A stretch of 64,000 nucleotides of DNA from Cyanophora paradoxa. Its lineage: Eukaryota; Glaucocystophyceae; Cyanophorales; Cyanophoraceae. Shown here piece after piece: positions 12,413 through 24,114 of this stretch. The stretch covers positions 342,278 through 406,277 of the forward strand of contig QPMI01000434.1 of assembly GCA_004431415.1 (NCBI GenBank), in the 5' to 3' direction. Both the position numbers and the translations under genes were made by a program. Every line of letters begins with the position of its first letter. The first letter of the stretch is position 1. Under the pieces are notes generated by a model. The model did no database searches and was not told where the DNA came from. It saw nothing but the letters and a program-made list of their open reading frames with translations.

Positions 12413-14613
12413 GGAGAAAGAGAGAGGGGGGGGGGGGGGGGCGCACCCTGCTTTCCGTAGAAGTGCAGGTCGCCACGAATGGAGCCCCGGGAGCCCGTGA
12501 AAGAGAAGAAGGGGAGCGCCACGGGATGGGGACGTTCACGCCCACCTGCGACCGCGACTCGTCTTCGGACCAAAGCCGACTGCATGCCTGGCAAGGGGTA
12601 GAACCGGACCTGGCCCGCGTCCACCTCGTGCTGGAACTTGCGGGCCGTGGCGCCGCTGCGGGTGAAGATCGCGGTGCCGTTGCCATACGGGTTTGCGTTG
12701 ATGATCCCGATCGCCTCATCGATCTGCAAGTACCTCAGCTCGGCAAAACTTCGAGAAAGGGAGCCCGCCGCACTGTATCGGCTCTCATAACGCAAAGAAC
12801 AGGTCCGAAGATCTGGAGGAAAGTCAGCAGGGCAGAAACCGGGGGTGGCCAGGGCAGCGGGCGCCTCCTCCGTGTAACACTCCATCGAAGGCGTGACGTT
12901 CGCGAGGATTGTGGGGCCCACGAAGTTGCCCCGCTCGTAGCCCGGCACGACCACGCCGCGGCCGTCGAGGGCAAGCGTTGCGCCGGCCTTGACGCCCCCC
13001 TCAACAAGGTCGCTCACCCGCTTCTTCGCCTCGGGCGAGATGAGCGGGCCGACGTCTGCCTCGGGCTCGTGGCCGGCGTTGACGCGCAGGGCCTTAGCGC
13101 GCTGTGAAGTTTTGAAGGGTCAGTCAGGTCAGTTCCAGCATGAAAACAAGGGGCAGCATTCGAGCACCTGAACGAGCTCAGGAAGCCAGGATTGAGCCTC
13201 GCCAACTAGAATAAGCGTCGAGAGTGCCATGCAGCGCTGCCCGGCCGCCCCGAACGCCGCCCCCACGACCGCGTTCAGCGCCTGCTCCCGGTTCGCGTCC
13301 GGCATGATCACGCCGTGGTTCTTGGCTCCGAGGTTGGCCTGCACACGCTTGCCCGTGGCCGTCCCGCGCGCGAAGATATGTTCCCCGGCCTTGTTCCCGC
13401 CCACAAACGAGATCGCCTTGATGTCAGGCGCGTCGCAGATGAAGTTCACTGCGTCCTGCGCCCGAACTCTGTACAGGGCGTACGGAGGGCTACAGAGGGC
13501 CGCGTCTCGTACGTGGGTCCCGTGGATGATGTTGAGGACCCCCGGGGGCAGGCCCGCCTCCGCGGCCAGCCGCGCGAGCAGCATCGACGTGTTCGGCACC
13601 CGCTCCGAGGGTTTCAGCACGAACGTGTTGCCCGTCGTGACCGCCATCGGGAACATCTGCATTCTCGACTCAAGAGCGACCGTGAGAGGAAGCCAAGAGC
13701 GACCGCACCCAGAGTGGAATCATGGCGGGAAAGTTGAAAGGCGCTTGGGAGAGGGCGGCGTCAGCAGCGCCGCCCTACGCATTAAGAACGCAGCGCACCG
13801 ATGCCAGCGCAGACCCCCAGCGGCTGGCGGTAGCTGTACGTGTCCATGTTCCGGCTCACGTTCTCGACCGTCTCGCCCATTGACATTGAAGACATGCCGC
13901 ACGCCACCTCGACCACCTCTGCACGAGCTCGGGCCGTGAGAAGGTGCATGCGCGAGCGAAACCGGTGCCCGAACGCGCACCGAGACCGCGGGTCACGTCT
14001 CCGCGAGCGTCCGCGAGGGTCTTCCCCTGTTCCTTAGTTACGCAGGCGGCCAGCTCGTCCTGCAACGGGCTGAGCGCGCGTACGCCAATACAGAGAGCAT
14101 CCACACCAGCCTCAGCGGACCATATTTTGACGGATGAGTTGCTGCAAGTTGAACATGACGCGCGCGCGAGCCATTATGGGCACTTCATGCCATGTCTTGA
14201 ACGCCTCCTTCGCCGCCGCTACCGCCGACTCCATCTCTGCCTTCGTGCTGATCGGAACGCGGGAAACGACTTCCTGCGTCGCCTGCGGGAAGAGAAACGG
14301 CGGGCGCATGCAAATCAAACCCTTCGTTGTGTGCGCAGGCGTGCAGGAACGGCGGGCGCAGGAGAGCGCAGAGCACACTGGGTTGTGTACGTCGATGTAC
14401 TGCGTTGCCCTGGACTCGACGAACTCATTGTTGATGAAGAGCTTCAGAGTAGGCTGCGCGGGCAAGCTGGTTCACTTGCACGCAGGCTCTTGTCAAGCAG
14501 AGGGGACGTACGGGGCTGGCCGGCGCCGCCTTTGCCACCGCAGCCGTCGCCATCCGCTTGGAGATGAGCACGGCGCAGGTCAAGCGGCTCTTCGCGCGGG
14601 CGCAGGTGTACAT
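11944..14613 (-). CDS. ALDH6A1: Methylmalonate-semialdehyde dehydrogenase, mitochondrial (ALDH6 family, spliced)
   Basis: Oxidises (methyl)malonate semialdehyde to propionyl- or acetyl-CoA with NAD and CoA in valine, thymine and beta-alanine breakdown. Starting at the ATG at 14613, the first residues ([20 protein letters not shown]) look like a mitochondrial presequence. After an intron comes [12 protein letters not shown], as at the mature N-terminus of the family. Further motifs: [15 protein letters not shown], the cofactor-site region [12 protein letters not shown] (near 13610), [14 protein letters not shown], and the catalytic-Cys region [12 protein letters not shown] (near 13235), followed by [27 protein letters not shown], and [23 protein letters not shown] (split by my count only as a landmark; see 12490-12450). 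The family end (KTKTITSLW near 12240) is followed by an unusual Ser-rich extension to 11944 with a duplicated SSLDAQQ; part of that may be untranslated. One intron is a long purine/pyrimidine tract. Confidence 0.9.
12297..12442. repeat. Poly-G / (GA)n tract inside an intron
   Basis: About 145 bases of G runs and a (GA) dinucleotide array on the plus strand, equal to a long C/CT tract on the coding strand. It lies in the last intron of the dehydrogenase gene, just upstream of the acceptor. Confidence 0.88.
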
Positions 14614-14760
14614 GTCAGGCTGCCGTTCGAATTGGGCGCCGAGCTCGCGGCTGCCCGGCCGCAGCTGGAGAGGTCCGGTCCTATAAAGGAGTGTACCCGT
14701 CGATCGAGCGCACCGCTGCGCACGGCTGCGCACCGCTGCGCACTGTTGGACAGCTACGAG

Positions 14761-17700
14761 ATGCGGAGGAGGAGCGGCGCCGCGGAGGTCGCTGCCCTGT
14801 TGCTTGCCGTCCTGGCGGTCGCCGCCGCGCAAGCGCCGACAATGACGTCGGTTCGTCCGGGCCCCAACGCTTCTCCTATGCGCTCTATCCAGAACGAGCC
14901 GATTGCGGCCCTCTACGTCGCACCCCGCCGCGATGTCGCCGGCAGCCCACTTGTCTCTCGACGCCCGCTCGGCGGGCGCCTACGTCGCATGCGTTGCAGT
15001 GTGATTGGCCTCCTCTAGGGCGCCGCTTGACGCTCATGCGGCGCTGTCGCCTCTAGTTCTTGGGGCGGGCTGCTGTCGTACGAACCGAGCGCGTGCTGAC
15101 CGACCCACGCCAGAAACTCATTGACTCGCCGCTGAAAACAATTCGCTTTCTGCCGTGCGTGTCGCGTTCTGCACGTGGGTCGGTCGATCTGGTTCTGACG
15201 GGTTCTCTTGCGCAGCTCGCCCGGCTTTGACGTGAGCTGCTTGCACCTCAACCTGCTCTGCGTGCCCGGCGGCTGATCGCTATGATACGCGCAGCTCACA
15301 TTCGCGCGGAGTCAGCGGAATCAAGTCTATCGCAGTTTGGACGGGGGCATCACCTGGACCAACGAGATGGCACGCATCTTGGACGACGAAGGGCAGGAGG
15401 CCCAAGGAATCAGCGCCATTTGGATCAACCCCATCGATTCGAAGCGGGCGCGCGGACTCCCGCCGGCTTCGCGCCCGGCGGCGCGCTCGGCCCCCTTGCC
15501 TTATCGTGCGCCTCACCGCCGCAGATGTTCCTCGTGGGCTACGGCACTACCCACTGGCTGACAATCGACGGTGGCGAGAAATATGTTCCGATCCGCACGT
15601 CCCTCCACATCCAGTCTCTGCGGTGGCACCCGCGGCAGGTGGACTGGGCGCTCGCCTCCGTCATCGCTTCGTCCTGCTACGGGGAGGCCGGCCCGATGCC
15701 CCCCTCGGGCGGCGAGGGCTGCAACATCCAGCTGCACCTCACGCAGGTTCGCCGGGCCAGGCGAGCGCACGCGCCGGTGCCTCGCTGCCCGCCCGAACGC
15801 CTCGCAGGACGCGGGCCGGACCTGGCGGCAGGTCTCCTCCTACGTGATCGGCTTCTCGTGGGGCATGCCAGACGCCCCCAACTACTCCGATACGCTCGCC
15901 TTCGTCTGCGGGACGAAGGACGGCTTCCGCAAGGGCAACCAGGACTTCTCGCAGTGGGACATGAACGCCGAGGTCCGCCGCACGGACAACCTCTGGAAGT
16001 CCGAAGGCACCGCCGTGCCGCGTGCGCCTGCGCCCAAGCCCCGCACCGCTCCGATGCCCTTCCTGACCCCCGGACTGCCTGCAGACGGCACTGCCTTTCT
16101 GTGGGTCGAGAGATTCCTCTTCGTCGGCCTCGTGCGCTAGCCCTCCGGGCGGCACGCGCTCTGCCCGCCCTCGCCCGCCTCACGCGCGCCCTGCCCCTCC
16201 GTCGCGCCGCAGCTCAACCCGCTGGAGCCGCAGGAGATCAAGCTGAAGGTGCGGGGTGGTGGGATCGATGGCTGTTTCCGCGCCCCGCGGCCTCCTCAGC
16301 GCGGGGAGCAGGTCAGCCGAGACAACGGGAAGACCTTCGACGATGCGCTCTTCCCCTTCAGGCTGAGCGAGGCGGGGTACACGGTCCTGGACACGAGCCA
16401 AGGAGCCGTCTTCGTCTCCGTAGCCCACTCGTGCGAGCGCGACAGCGGCAACGTCTACCTCAGCAACTCCGCCGGTGCAGCGGGTCCGCGCGGAGGCGCA
16501 ACCCGGGGGCCTCACCTCCTTCGCAGGAAACCGCTACAGCCTGGCAATCCGCGGGGTGCCGAGGAACGCAGTCGGCAAGACCGACTTCGAGAAGGCGAGC
16601 GGCGCCGGTACTCCGCCCCTTCCCTCTGTGCTGACTTTGTGGTTCTCCGCGCCCAGATCAAGAGCCTCGAGGGCGTCTATGTGGCCAACACGTTCGGGAG
16701 CGGCCGCCTGGGCCCGTACTTCCCCCCGGAGGGCGGGCAGGAGCGGCGCCGCCCGCTCCGCACGCGCATCTCCTTCAACAAGGGGTCTTTTTGGATGAAG
16801 GTGCGGCCGCCCTTTGTCGACGCGAACGGCGCGCCGTATGTGGACAGCGACGGCACGCCCTGCGAGTCCGTCTGGAAGAACCCTGAGAACGTTCCCGAGG
16901 TGCCCGACGATCTCGAGCCCCCTGCCGCTCTAGATCTCCTTAGTTCCCTCGCGCAGGACTCGGAGTGCCAGCTGCAGCTCCACATGGCGGCGGAGGGTGC
17001 GCCGCTCTCACGGCGCTGACTGCGGGACCGCCGGCCGGCCGCGGCCTCTGAAGCCGGCTGCAGACAAGTATGCGCCGATCTACTCGCACCCGAACGCGAC
17101 GGGCATCGTCATCGCGACGGGCAACGTGGGCTCCTACCTCCAGGACCGCGACGAGCAGGCGCGCCTCGCCCTCGCCCCGAGCCGGCGTTGCAGCGCGCCG
17201 CGCGCGAGCCCCGGGCCCGCGCAGGTCAACACGTTCCTCTCCCGCGACGGCGGCCTCACATGGTGCGGAGCCTGCAGGGAGACCGCAAAGCGTTTTGAGC
17301 GCTGAGGCTTCTTTGGCAGGACGGAGATCGCGAAGGGGAGCCACGTGTACGAGTTTGGGGACCACGGCTCGCTTCTCGTCGCTGTGCCCAACCTCGTCGC
17401 CACCAAGACCCTCAAGCGCGCCCCGCCGGGCCCGCGCCCCGCGCTGCGGCCGGACTGGGCCCGTCTGACCGACTCAAACGGCCCGCTGCAGGTACTCGTG
17501 GGACGAGGGGAAGACGTGGCGCAACTTCGACTTCAGCGACGTCGACGTCTCCGTCGACAACGTCGTCGCATGTGCGCGCTCCACCGCTTGCGCTTTCCTT
17601 CGTGCCCTGATCCCCTGCAGCGCCGCACGCGGTGGAGAGCGATTTCGTCCTGTACGGGTCCCGGGGCGCCCAGGCGAGCCGGCCCGCCCCTTTGCTGACG

Positions 17701-19605
17701 CCCGGGCGCCGTTGAGTGATCCCCGGCACCCCAGGGCGTCATCGTGCACGTCGACTTCTCCACTCTGCACATGCGCATGTGTACGCGGGATCGCCGCTGT
17801 TCCATTACAGCTTAGCGTGCCGCGCTTCTCGGCCGACCGCGCCGCGCAGGCAAGGGCGTGGACGCGCCGAACGCCCCGGACTCGGACTACGAGACCTGGA
17901 CTCCGGGCGCGCACGACACCGAGGTGCGGGCGGGCCGCGCCCCTGCACCCGGCTGGCACTCACGCCCGGTTGCCGGCAGTGCGTGCTTGGCCACACGATC
18001 ACGTACGTGCGGAGGAAGCGGGACAGCGAGTGCGACAACCCGGAGACCCAGCAGCGCAAGGCGCGGCGCCGCCCCTCGCGCCCCTCGCCTCGCCCCGCTC
18101 AGCGCCCGCCCGCAGATCTCGCGGAAGACCTGCGCCTGCACCGAGGCGGACTTCGAGTGGTGCGCCGCGTCGTGGCCGGCGCTTCTTGAAGTCAGCGCTG
18201 ACTGCCTTCCAGCGCGTACGGGTTCGAGCGGGACTACGACCAGGGCCCCTGCAAGGTTCCTTCTGGCTCTGCCCCCGCGCCCCCCGGACCGCGCGCCCAC
18301 GCGGCATCCGTGCAGCCGCTGTGGCCGGTGCAGAACAACATCCCGATCGACTGCCCGGACGGCTCCACCTTCTTCGTCACCAACGGCTACCAGGTCCGCT
18401 CCGCGAGCCGAGCCAGCCCACACGCGTCCAAGCCGACCGAAGCCAAGTCTTAGCCTAGTCGAGCTCTAATCGCCCCCTCTCACGTCGAGGGCGGTGGCAG
18501 CGGGTGGCGGGGGATACGTGCGACATCAACGACCCGAGCGTCTCGAACGAGTTCCGCCGCATCCACGAGCCCTTCTCGACGCAGGTGCGCCCATGCAGAA
18601 CAGAGCAAGGCCGCCGGGCTGCGCTGGGCTCTCCATTTGCCTCGATTGAAACGCCCGAACCCCTTATCTTTCGCCCCCGTCCTCACCGCACTTGCGGCGC
18701 AGTGCCCGACGCGCGGCGGCCACGGCTGGCTCGTCTTCCTAGTCGTCTGCTGCGTCCTCGGCGCCGCCGCCGCCGCCGGCGCATTCCTCTACCGCTACCG
18801 CAACTCGGACAGGTCGGTCATTCTCACCCACAACCCTCCCCTCGTCCTCTGCCTCATCCCGCGCGGCAGTCTGGGCGCCGTGAAGGAGCTCTGGAGCCGC
18901 TGGGAGGCAAAGCTGGGGCAGGCATCCGCCGGCCGCTTCTCCCGCGTCCGCTACTCGGGGTCCGCTTGTATTGACTTGAAGCAAACGCCGTATAACAAAG
19001 CTAACATTTAGCGTCGCCATCCCGGTGCAGGCTGAGCGGGGCGGAGGGGGCGGAGGGCCTGCTGGACGACGACATGGACGCGGAGGCGAGCGCGGAGCCG
19101 CTGCCAGAGCCCACCTCGAGCAACGCCACGTGCGCCCCCGCGTTCATTCCCTGCTTCAATCCGCGCTGCGCTGCGCTGCGCTGTGCTACGCATGGTGGGC
19201 TGACGTGAAAGCAGGTACTCCTTTGCCGGCGGCGCGGGCCGCCGGCCGGGCCAGCAGGCCGCCCCGACGGTCGCGAGCCTGTCCGCGGCGGCAGCGGCCG
19301 GCGCCGGCTCAGGCCCCGCGACCGCAAGCCCCAAGGCCCAGCCGGCCGGAGCCGCAGCGGGGGCCTCTTCCCTCTTCGACATAGGCGACTTCGGGCAGCT
19401 GACAGCGGCGGCGGCCCCGGGGCCCGCGCCCCCCCTACCGCCCCCGCCCCGGACGAGGCCCGCCGTCGCGGGGATGTCGATGGCACCCGCGGCCGCGGCG
19501 GGGCCCTCGGGACCCCCGGCGCCGCCCTCGCCCCCAAGGACGGCCATGCCGCCCGCGGGGGCCAGCCTTCTCGACGACGACGTGCTCGGGAAGGGCTCGA
19601 GCTGA
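14761..19605 (+). CDS. VPS10/sortilin-type sorting receptor (spliced)
   Basis: A type I membrane receptor that sorts cargo between Golgi, endosome and vacuole/lysosome. The ATG at 14761 opens a signal peptide (MRRRSGAAEVAALLLAVLAV). The luminal ten-bladed propeller shows repeated Asp-box-like units: DGGITWTNE (near 15340), GGEKYVPIR, DAGRTWRQV (near 15806), DNGKTFDDALFP (near 16321), SRDGGLTWCG (near 17240) and SWDEGKTWRNFD (near 17495). The Cys-rich 10CC region follows: GHTITYVRRKRDSECDN (near 17993), CACTEADFEWC (near 18130) and YGFERDYDQGPC. A transmembrane helix (WLVFLVVCCVLGAAAAAGAF near 18730) and a cytoplasmic tail rich in Pro/Ala, ending in an acidic LLDDDVLGKG stretch, complete it. 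Many introns of 45-100 nt interrupt it. The cytosolic end could carry a sorting signal. Confidence 0.88.
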
Positions 19606-19849
19606 GGGCCGCACTGCGGCACAGCGCACGCTCCCGAGTCCTCCTCCTCCCCGCGCAGGCCTGAATTGCGCCTGCCCCTGTAATATCTCCTGCAGATTCT
19701 AGAACTTCGGAAATTCAGTTACTCTCAGAGGCCAGACATTACCTGCAAATCATCATGGCATCATCTCCATGTACACTTTAGAATGCAAAAATCCAAGTTC
19801 GGGACTGAATTCGAAGTTGAGTGATCATCGGATGCAATTATACACGCTA

Positions 19850-20325
19850 TTATAATTCGTAGCCGTAGCGGCCGAGGCTACGGCGCGGTCCATGGCCTGC
19901 TGCGCAGGAACGCGGCGGGCTCGTAGGCGGCGACCCCTGCGCACCCCGTGAGCGAGGGGTCCGCGCAGTTGAAACGAATGGTGCGGGTGGCGCACCCTTC
20001 AAAACGCGGATGGTCGCGCCTGGGCCGATGCCGAAATCTGATATGCACTTGATGCTGCCCAGCTCTATCCACAATCGACGGCCTTCGAACAGCATGATTT
20101 GCTGCGGCTGCTTGAGCTCGAATTCGCCTGTCGGAGCGATAAGTGACAAGAACGGGCGAGGGGGGCAAAGATGTGCGTACGTTCTATCAATTGTATAAGA
20201 TACATAATCGAGCAATGGCCTGTGATTTCGATCTTGATCTCCTTTGTGGGGGAAACTCTGCACGTGAAGCAGTGAGCTGCCGCACGCCGCAGCGCTAGCA
20301 GCCCCTCTGCGATGCGGCAGCTCAC
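19850..20325 (-). CDS. Probable ubiquitin-like domain protein (spliced)
   Basis: Three short exons can be joined into a ubiquitin-like fold: EIKIEITGHCSIMYLIQLIE (first strands and helix, near 20240), ELKQPQQIMLFEGRRL (near 20110) and SDFGIGPGATIRVLKG (near 20030). The last is typical of the C-terminal strands of Ubl domains (GIxxGATIxVxxG). Short GT..AG introns separate them. A C-terminal Ser/Pro/Arg-rich tail follows, with the stop near 19852. The start is uncertain because the 5' part runs into a compound hairpin. Which Ubl family it belongs to cannot be told. It could be a shuttle factor or a BAG-like co-chaperone, but nothing shown here decides this. Confidence 0.45.
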
Positions 20326-20523
20326 TTCTTCACTTTGCCGCCCTTCCCCTTGCCTGCACGTGAAGCAGTGAGCTGCCGCACGCCGCAGCGCTAGCTAACC
20401 CCTCCTCGATGAATGCACTGACCTTTTCCCTTGCCGCCTTTTGCCTCCTTCGCTTTCTTCAAGGCGGCAAGGGGAAAGGTCAGCGCATTCATCGGAGAGG
20501 GGGTAGCTAGCGCTGCGGCGTGC
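20258..20523. repeat. Compound foldback element: 42-bp direct repeat plus 63-bp hairpin arms
   Basis: A perfect 42-bp direct repeat lies at 20258-20299 and 20354-20395. A 63-nt inverted repeat with about five mismatches has arms 20378-20440 and 20461-20523 and a 20-nt loop. A further segment at 20311-20333 is the inverse complement of part of the first direct repeat (GTGAAGCAGTGAGCTGCC). The arms contain the GCGCTAGC motif. It may be a small foldback or MITE-like element, or a source of hairpin RNA. Confidence 0.85.
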
Positions 20524-21031
20524 CTTATCAGCCTCGGTTTCAAGCTCGGGGATGTCTGCCGTCCGACAGCGTCAGAGCGCCCAGCTCAGGCACAGAGTTC
20601 ATATCTAAAGCGAACGAACCTGGTATAAATGACGGATTCGGCCCTATGACCGTGAGTGGTCCCTTCCAGACGCTGGTGCGCGGGCGGTCCATCTTCTAAC
20701 GCGCCCCTCTGTAGCGACGCGCTGAGCGCTGACCGTCTCTCGCTTAGCTATGGATTCTGGCGGTTCGTCAGGCGAGCCTCCGCTGTCTGTTGCAGATCGC
20801 GAATCCTCGGCTTGCGAATCGTTCGTGCAGCGGTAGGACGTTCGTGGAGGCGTCTAGCAGCTGCTATGAATCTTTGTGCAGGGTGGCGCAGGAGCGGCCG
20901 AGGGAAAGCCTCTTTTGGATTGCGGTGCCTGGGTACGGCCGCTCTTCGTGCGCGACTCGGGAACGCGGCTGATTGAGTGCCGGACACACTCTAGCAGCGC
21001 AGAAAAAGAAGGACGCGCACCCCAGCGTTCG
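20524..21031. other. 5' region of the COG2 gene
   Basis: No independent gene is supported. A short open frame at 20750-20836 (28 codons, starting MDSGGSSGEPPLSV) could be an upstream ORF or a non-conserved first exon of the gene that follows. Confidence 0.4.
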
Positions 21032-24010
21032 ATGGCGGCCGCGGCGGCTCCGCCGCCAGCCGGTCCGCCAGGCTCCGCTCCGTCCGCGCAGGCGCTTGTT
21101 TCGCGGGACGCGTTCCTGGACCCTGCCTTCGACCCCAGCACATTCGTCTCCGACCTGCGGAAGCATGTGCCCCTGGAGCAGCTCCGCAACGAGGTGCGTT
21201 CGCCGCCAACCCTCCAAGCGCGTCCGTGGCAGGGCTGACCGCGTGTTCCGCGCGCCGCAGCTCAACAAGCACTTCCAGTCCTTGCGGAATGAGGTGCGGT
21301 CGCTCTCGCTCATCGCTCCTCGCGGCCCGCTGACCCGCCCGCAGCTGCTCGAGCTCATCAACCGGGACTTCGACCAGTTCGTCTCGCTGTCGACCAACCT
21401 CGTCGGCGCGGACCGCATGATAGCGCAGCTAAAGCAGCCACTCAAGGTTCTGCGCGAGGACATTGCGGTGAGTGCCTCGGCGCGCATGGCCATCGCTGCC
21501 GCGGTCTGACTTGCCGGTTCGCGCGCAGGGCGTCCAGGATGCGGTGGTGGAGCAGATGCGAGCGCTGCAGGGCAAGCTGGACGAGCGCAAGGAGCTCGCC
21601 GAGCAGCGGTCGTACCTGCAGCTCTTCATCAACATCGCCACCGTCGTGCAGCACATCGAGGAGCGCCTGCGCTCCGACGAGTGGGAGGGCTCGGGCGGGG
21701 GGCGCCCCGCGGGCATCGACGACGTGCGCCGCTCCGCCCGCGGCCGGCCGCCCCCGGCTCGCACCTCACGCCGTCGCGCAGACGGGCTTCGACGTGGACG
21801 GGCGGGAGCTGGACGAGACCGGCATCATCGTGCCGGAGGGCTCAGCGAACAGGGAGCTGGCGGCAAGCCGTCTGATCGAGCGCGTGGCGAACGAGTACAA
21901 CAGGCTCGACTTCTACCTGAAGCGGGCCAAAGACTTGCCCTTCGCGCGGTCCCTCGACACGGTCCGCTCGCCTGGCCCCCGCTCCCGATCGCCTCCGACG
22001 CCGAGGGGCCGGCGGGCGTGCAGAGGGTGCTGTTCATCGAGAAGACGATCCGGGACAGGCTGGAGGAGACGTTCGCGGCGGGCCTGGAGAGCGGGGACCA
22101 GCAGGTCCTCTCCCACTGCCTGCGGGCCTTCGCCGCCATCGACGCGACCTCCCACGCCGAGAACCTCGTCCGCAAGCTCTGGGTCCAGCCCGCCATGCAG
22201 AAGGTCCTACCTGCCACGGCCCTGCGCCCCCGGCGCCCGCTCAGCCGGGCGCCGCAGATCATCCGGAAGGAGCGCTTCGAGCGGGCGAACGAGGGGCTCG
22301 CCGCCATCTACGACGACATCATCCGCTACGTGCAGGACAAGTTCGAGTGCGCCGCCGCGCCCTTGCGCCTCTCCCCGCGCCCTCGCTGCACGCTCGGCTC
22401 ACCGGCGCCGGCCCGGCAGCACGCTGATCGAGCTCACGGGAGGGGAGTCGGCGCAGTCGTCCTCGGGGGGCGTCCGCGGCTTCAACTTCCTGGCGAACAG
22501 CCTGTGGGCCGAGGTGGAGGAGGTGCTCTCCAACGCGACCCCCTTCGTCTTCGCGACGGGCATCCCGGACTCGTTCCACCAGAACTACCTCCTCTCCATG
22601 GCCTTCCTCGACCGCGTCGAGCGCTTCTGCAAGACGCGCGAGTCGGTGCAGGCGTTCCGCAACCACGCCGCCTACAGCCGCTTCCTCCGCCGCTGGGGCC
22701 TCCGCGTCTACTTCCAGCTCCGCTTCTACGAGGTCTCCTCCAAGCTCGACGCCGCCCTCTCCCGGGGCGTCGAGGTTCTCGCCTCGCCCTCCCCCGCCGG
22801 CTATCGCCTCGACGCCGGGGCCGCTGTGGAGGAGGCGACGGAGCGCTGCCTTGCCCCCGAGGTCTTCCTCCCCATGCTCGCCCACCAGTTCGCCAAGCTC
22901 GCCCTCCAGTGCATCGCCCGCTACAAGAACTGGCTTACGGCCGGCCTCCAGCAGGCCTGTCCCCGGCCCCGGCCCGGCCGACCGTTACCGCGGCGGCGCT
23001 GAGCCCCGGCGCAGGTGCTGAGCGGCGCCCAGTCTGGCGCCGCGGCGCCGCAGGCGGGGTGGGCCGCCCTCGCCCCCGAGCAGTACATCCTGGCGTACCA
23101 CGACACGGAGCTCCTCCTCACACGCGTCCGCCCCCGCCCCGCGCGCCTTCGCCCCGCCAGGCCGGCCCGCGACGTCGGCTCACGGCGCGTCTCGCGCAGT
23201 TCCAGTCGCGGGTCCCGGCGGCGCTTCGGAAGCGGATGGAGGCGCTCTCGGGCAAGCTCCCCGAGGACTTCGGCGAGCGTGCGCCCCCGCCCTCTCCCCC
23301 TTTGCGTCGCATCTTCCTCGCGGTCGACCGCCGACCGCAGGGCTCTGCCGGGAGTCGGCGGAGAGCGTGCGGGCAGTGCTGCCCGAGCTCTCCAAGATCA
23401 TCACGTCCCACGTGCTCTCCAAGTGCCTCGAGAACCTGCAGGCCGTGCGGGGCGTCACGGCCATGTACCGCATGACGAACAAGCCGCCGCCGACGAAGCC
23501 CTCGATGTACGTCGCGACGATTCTGCAGCCTCTGGGCCAGTTCGCGCAGGAAGTCGAGGCCTCCTCGCTCGTCTCGCGGGCCGTGCTGCAGTCCTGGACG
23601 CTCGCCGCCGTCACCTCCGTCGCGGACCGCTACAACGAGATGACCACGGAGCTCATCACGACCGTCCGCAAGACCGAGAGCTCCCTCAAGCGCCTTCAGG
23701 CCAAGAAGCCGGCCGCCGGCCCCGCCGCCCCCGCCTCCGCCCAGGCCATGGGCGACACCGACAAGGCCCGCCCCGCTTCCTTCCCCCTCTGGCCTTTCCC
23801 CACCCCTACCATTCCATCTCACGGCGCCTCGCCCCGCAGATCTGCCTGCAGCTGTACCTGGACGTGGAGGAGCTGGGGCGCCTGATGAAGAAGCTGGGCG
23901 TGGAGGCGGCGTCGCTGGCCTCGTTCGCCTCCCTCCACGATCTCGTCTACGCCGAGAGCGAGAAGTTCCTGCCGCTCCTCGCCCAGCAGGCTCCCCCAGC
24001 CGCCCCCTAG
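21032..24010 (+). CDS. COG2: Conserved oligomeric Golgi complex subunit 2 (spliced)
   Basis: A tethering-complex subunit acting in retrograde vesicle traffic at the Golgi. From the ATG at 21032, a short Ala/Pro-rich leader is followed by VSRDAFLDPAFDPSTFVSDL and, after an intron, ELINRDFDQFVSLSTNLVG (near 21350). This is the COG2 N-terminal signature, which lies in a coiled-coil region (LKQPLKVLREDIA, EQMRALQGKLDERKELAEQ). The long helical body continues through exons at 21800-23600 (for example LIERVANEYNRLDFYLKRAK; SFHQNYLLSMAFLDRVERF). The last exon (YLDVEELGRLMKKLGVEAAS) ends in a Pro/Ala tail at 24010. Introns of about 50-90 nt follow the host pattern. Codons are strongly GC-ending. Confidence 0.85.
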
Positions 24011-24114
24011 CCAGCCGCCGCCCCCCGCGCACCGCATCTCGTCTAAGTACAGCTCACGTGTCTACGCTGCACGCATATTCACATCTCGCCTCGCCGAGTA
24101 CATTTAATCCGCGC

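Noticed and set aside
14761-24010. Bacterial contamination as an explanation for the GC-rich genes
   Set aside because: The genes are spliced and encode eukaryote-specific proteins (VPS10 receptor, COG2, NUFIP, RPC2).
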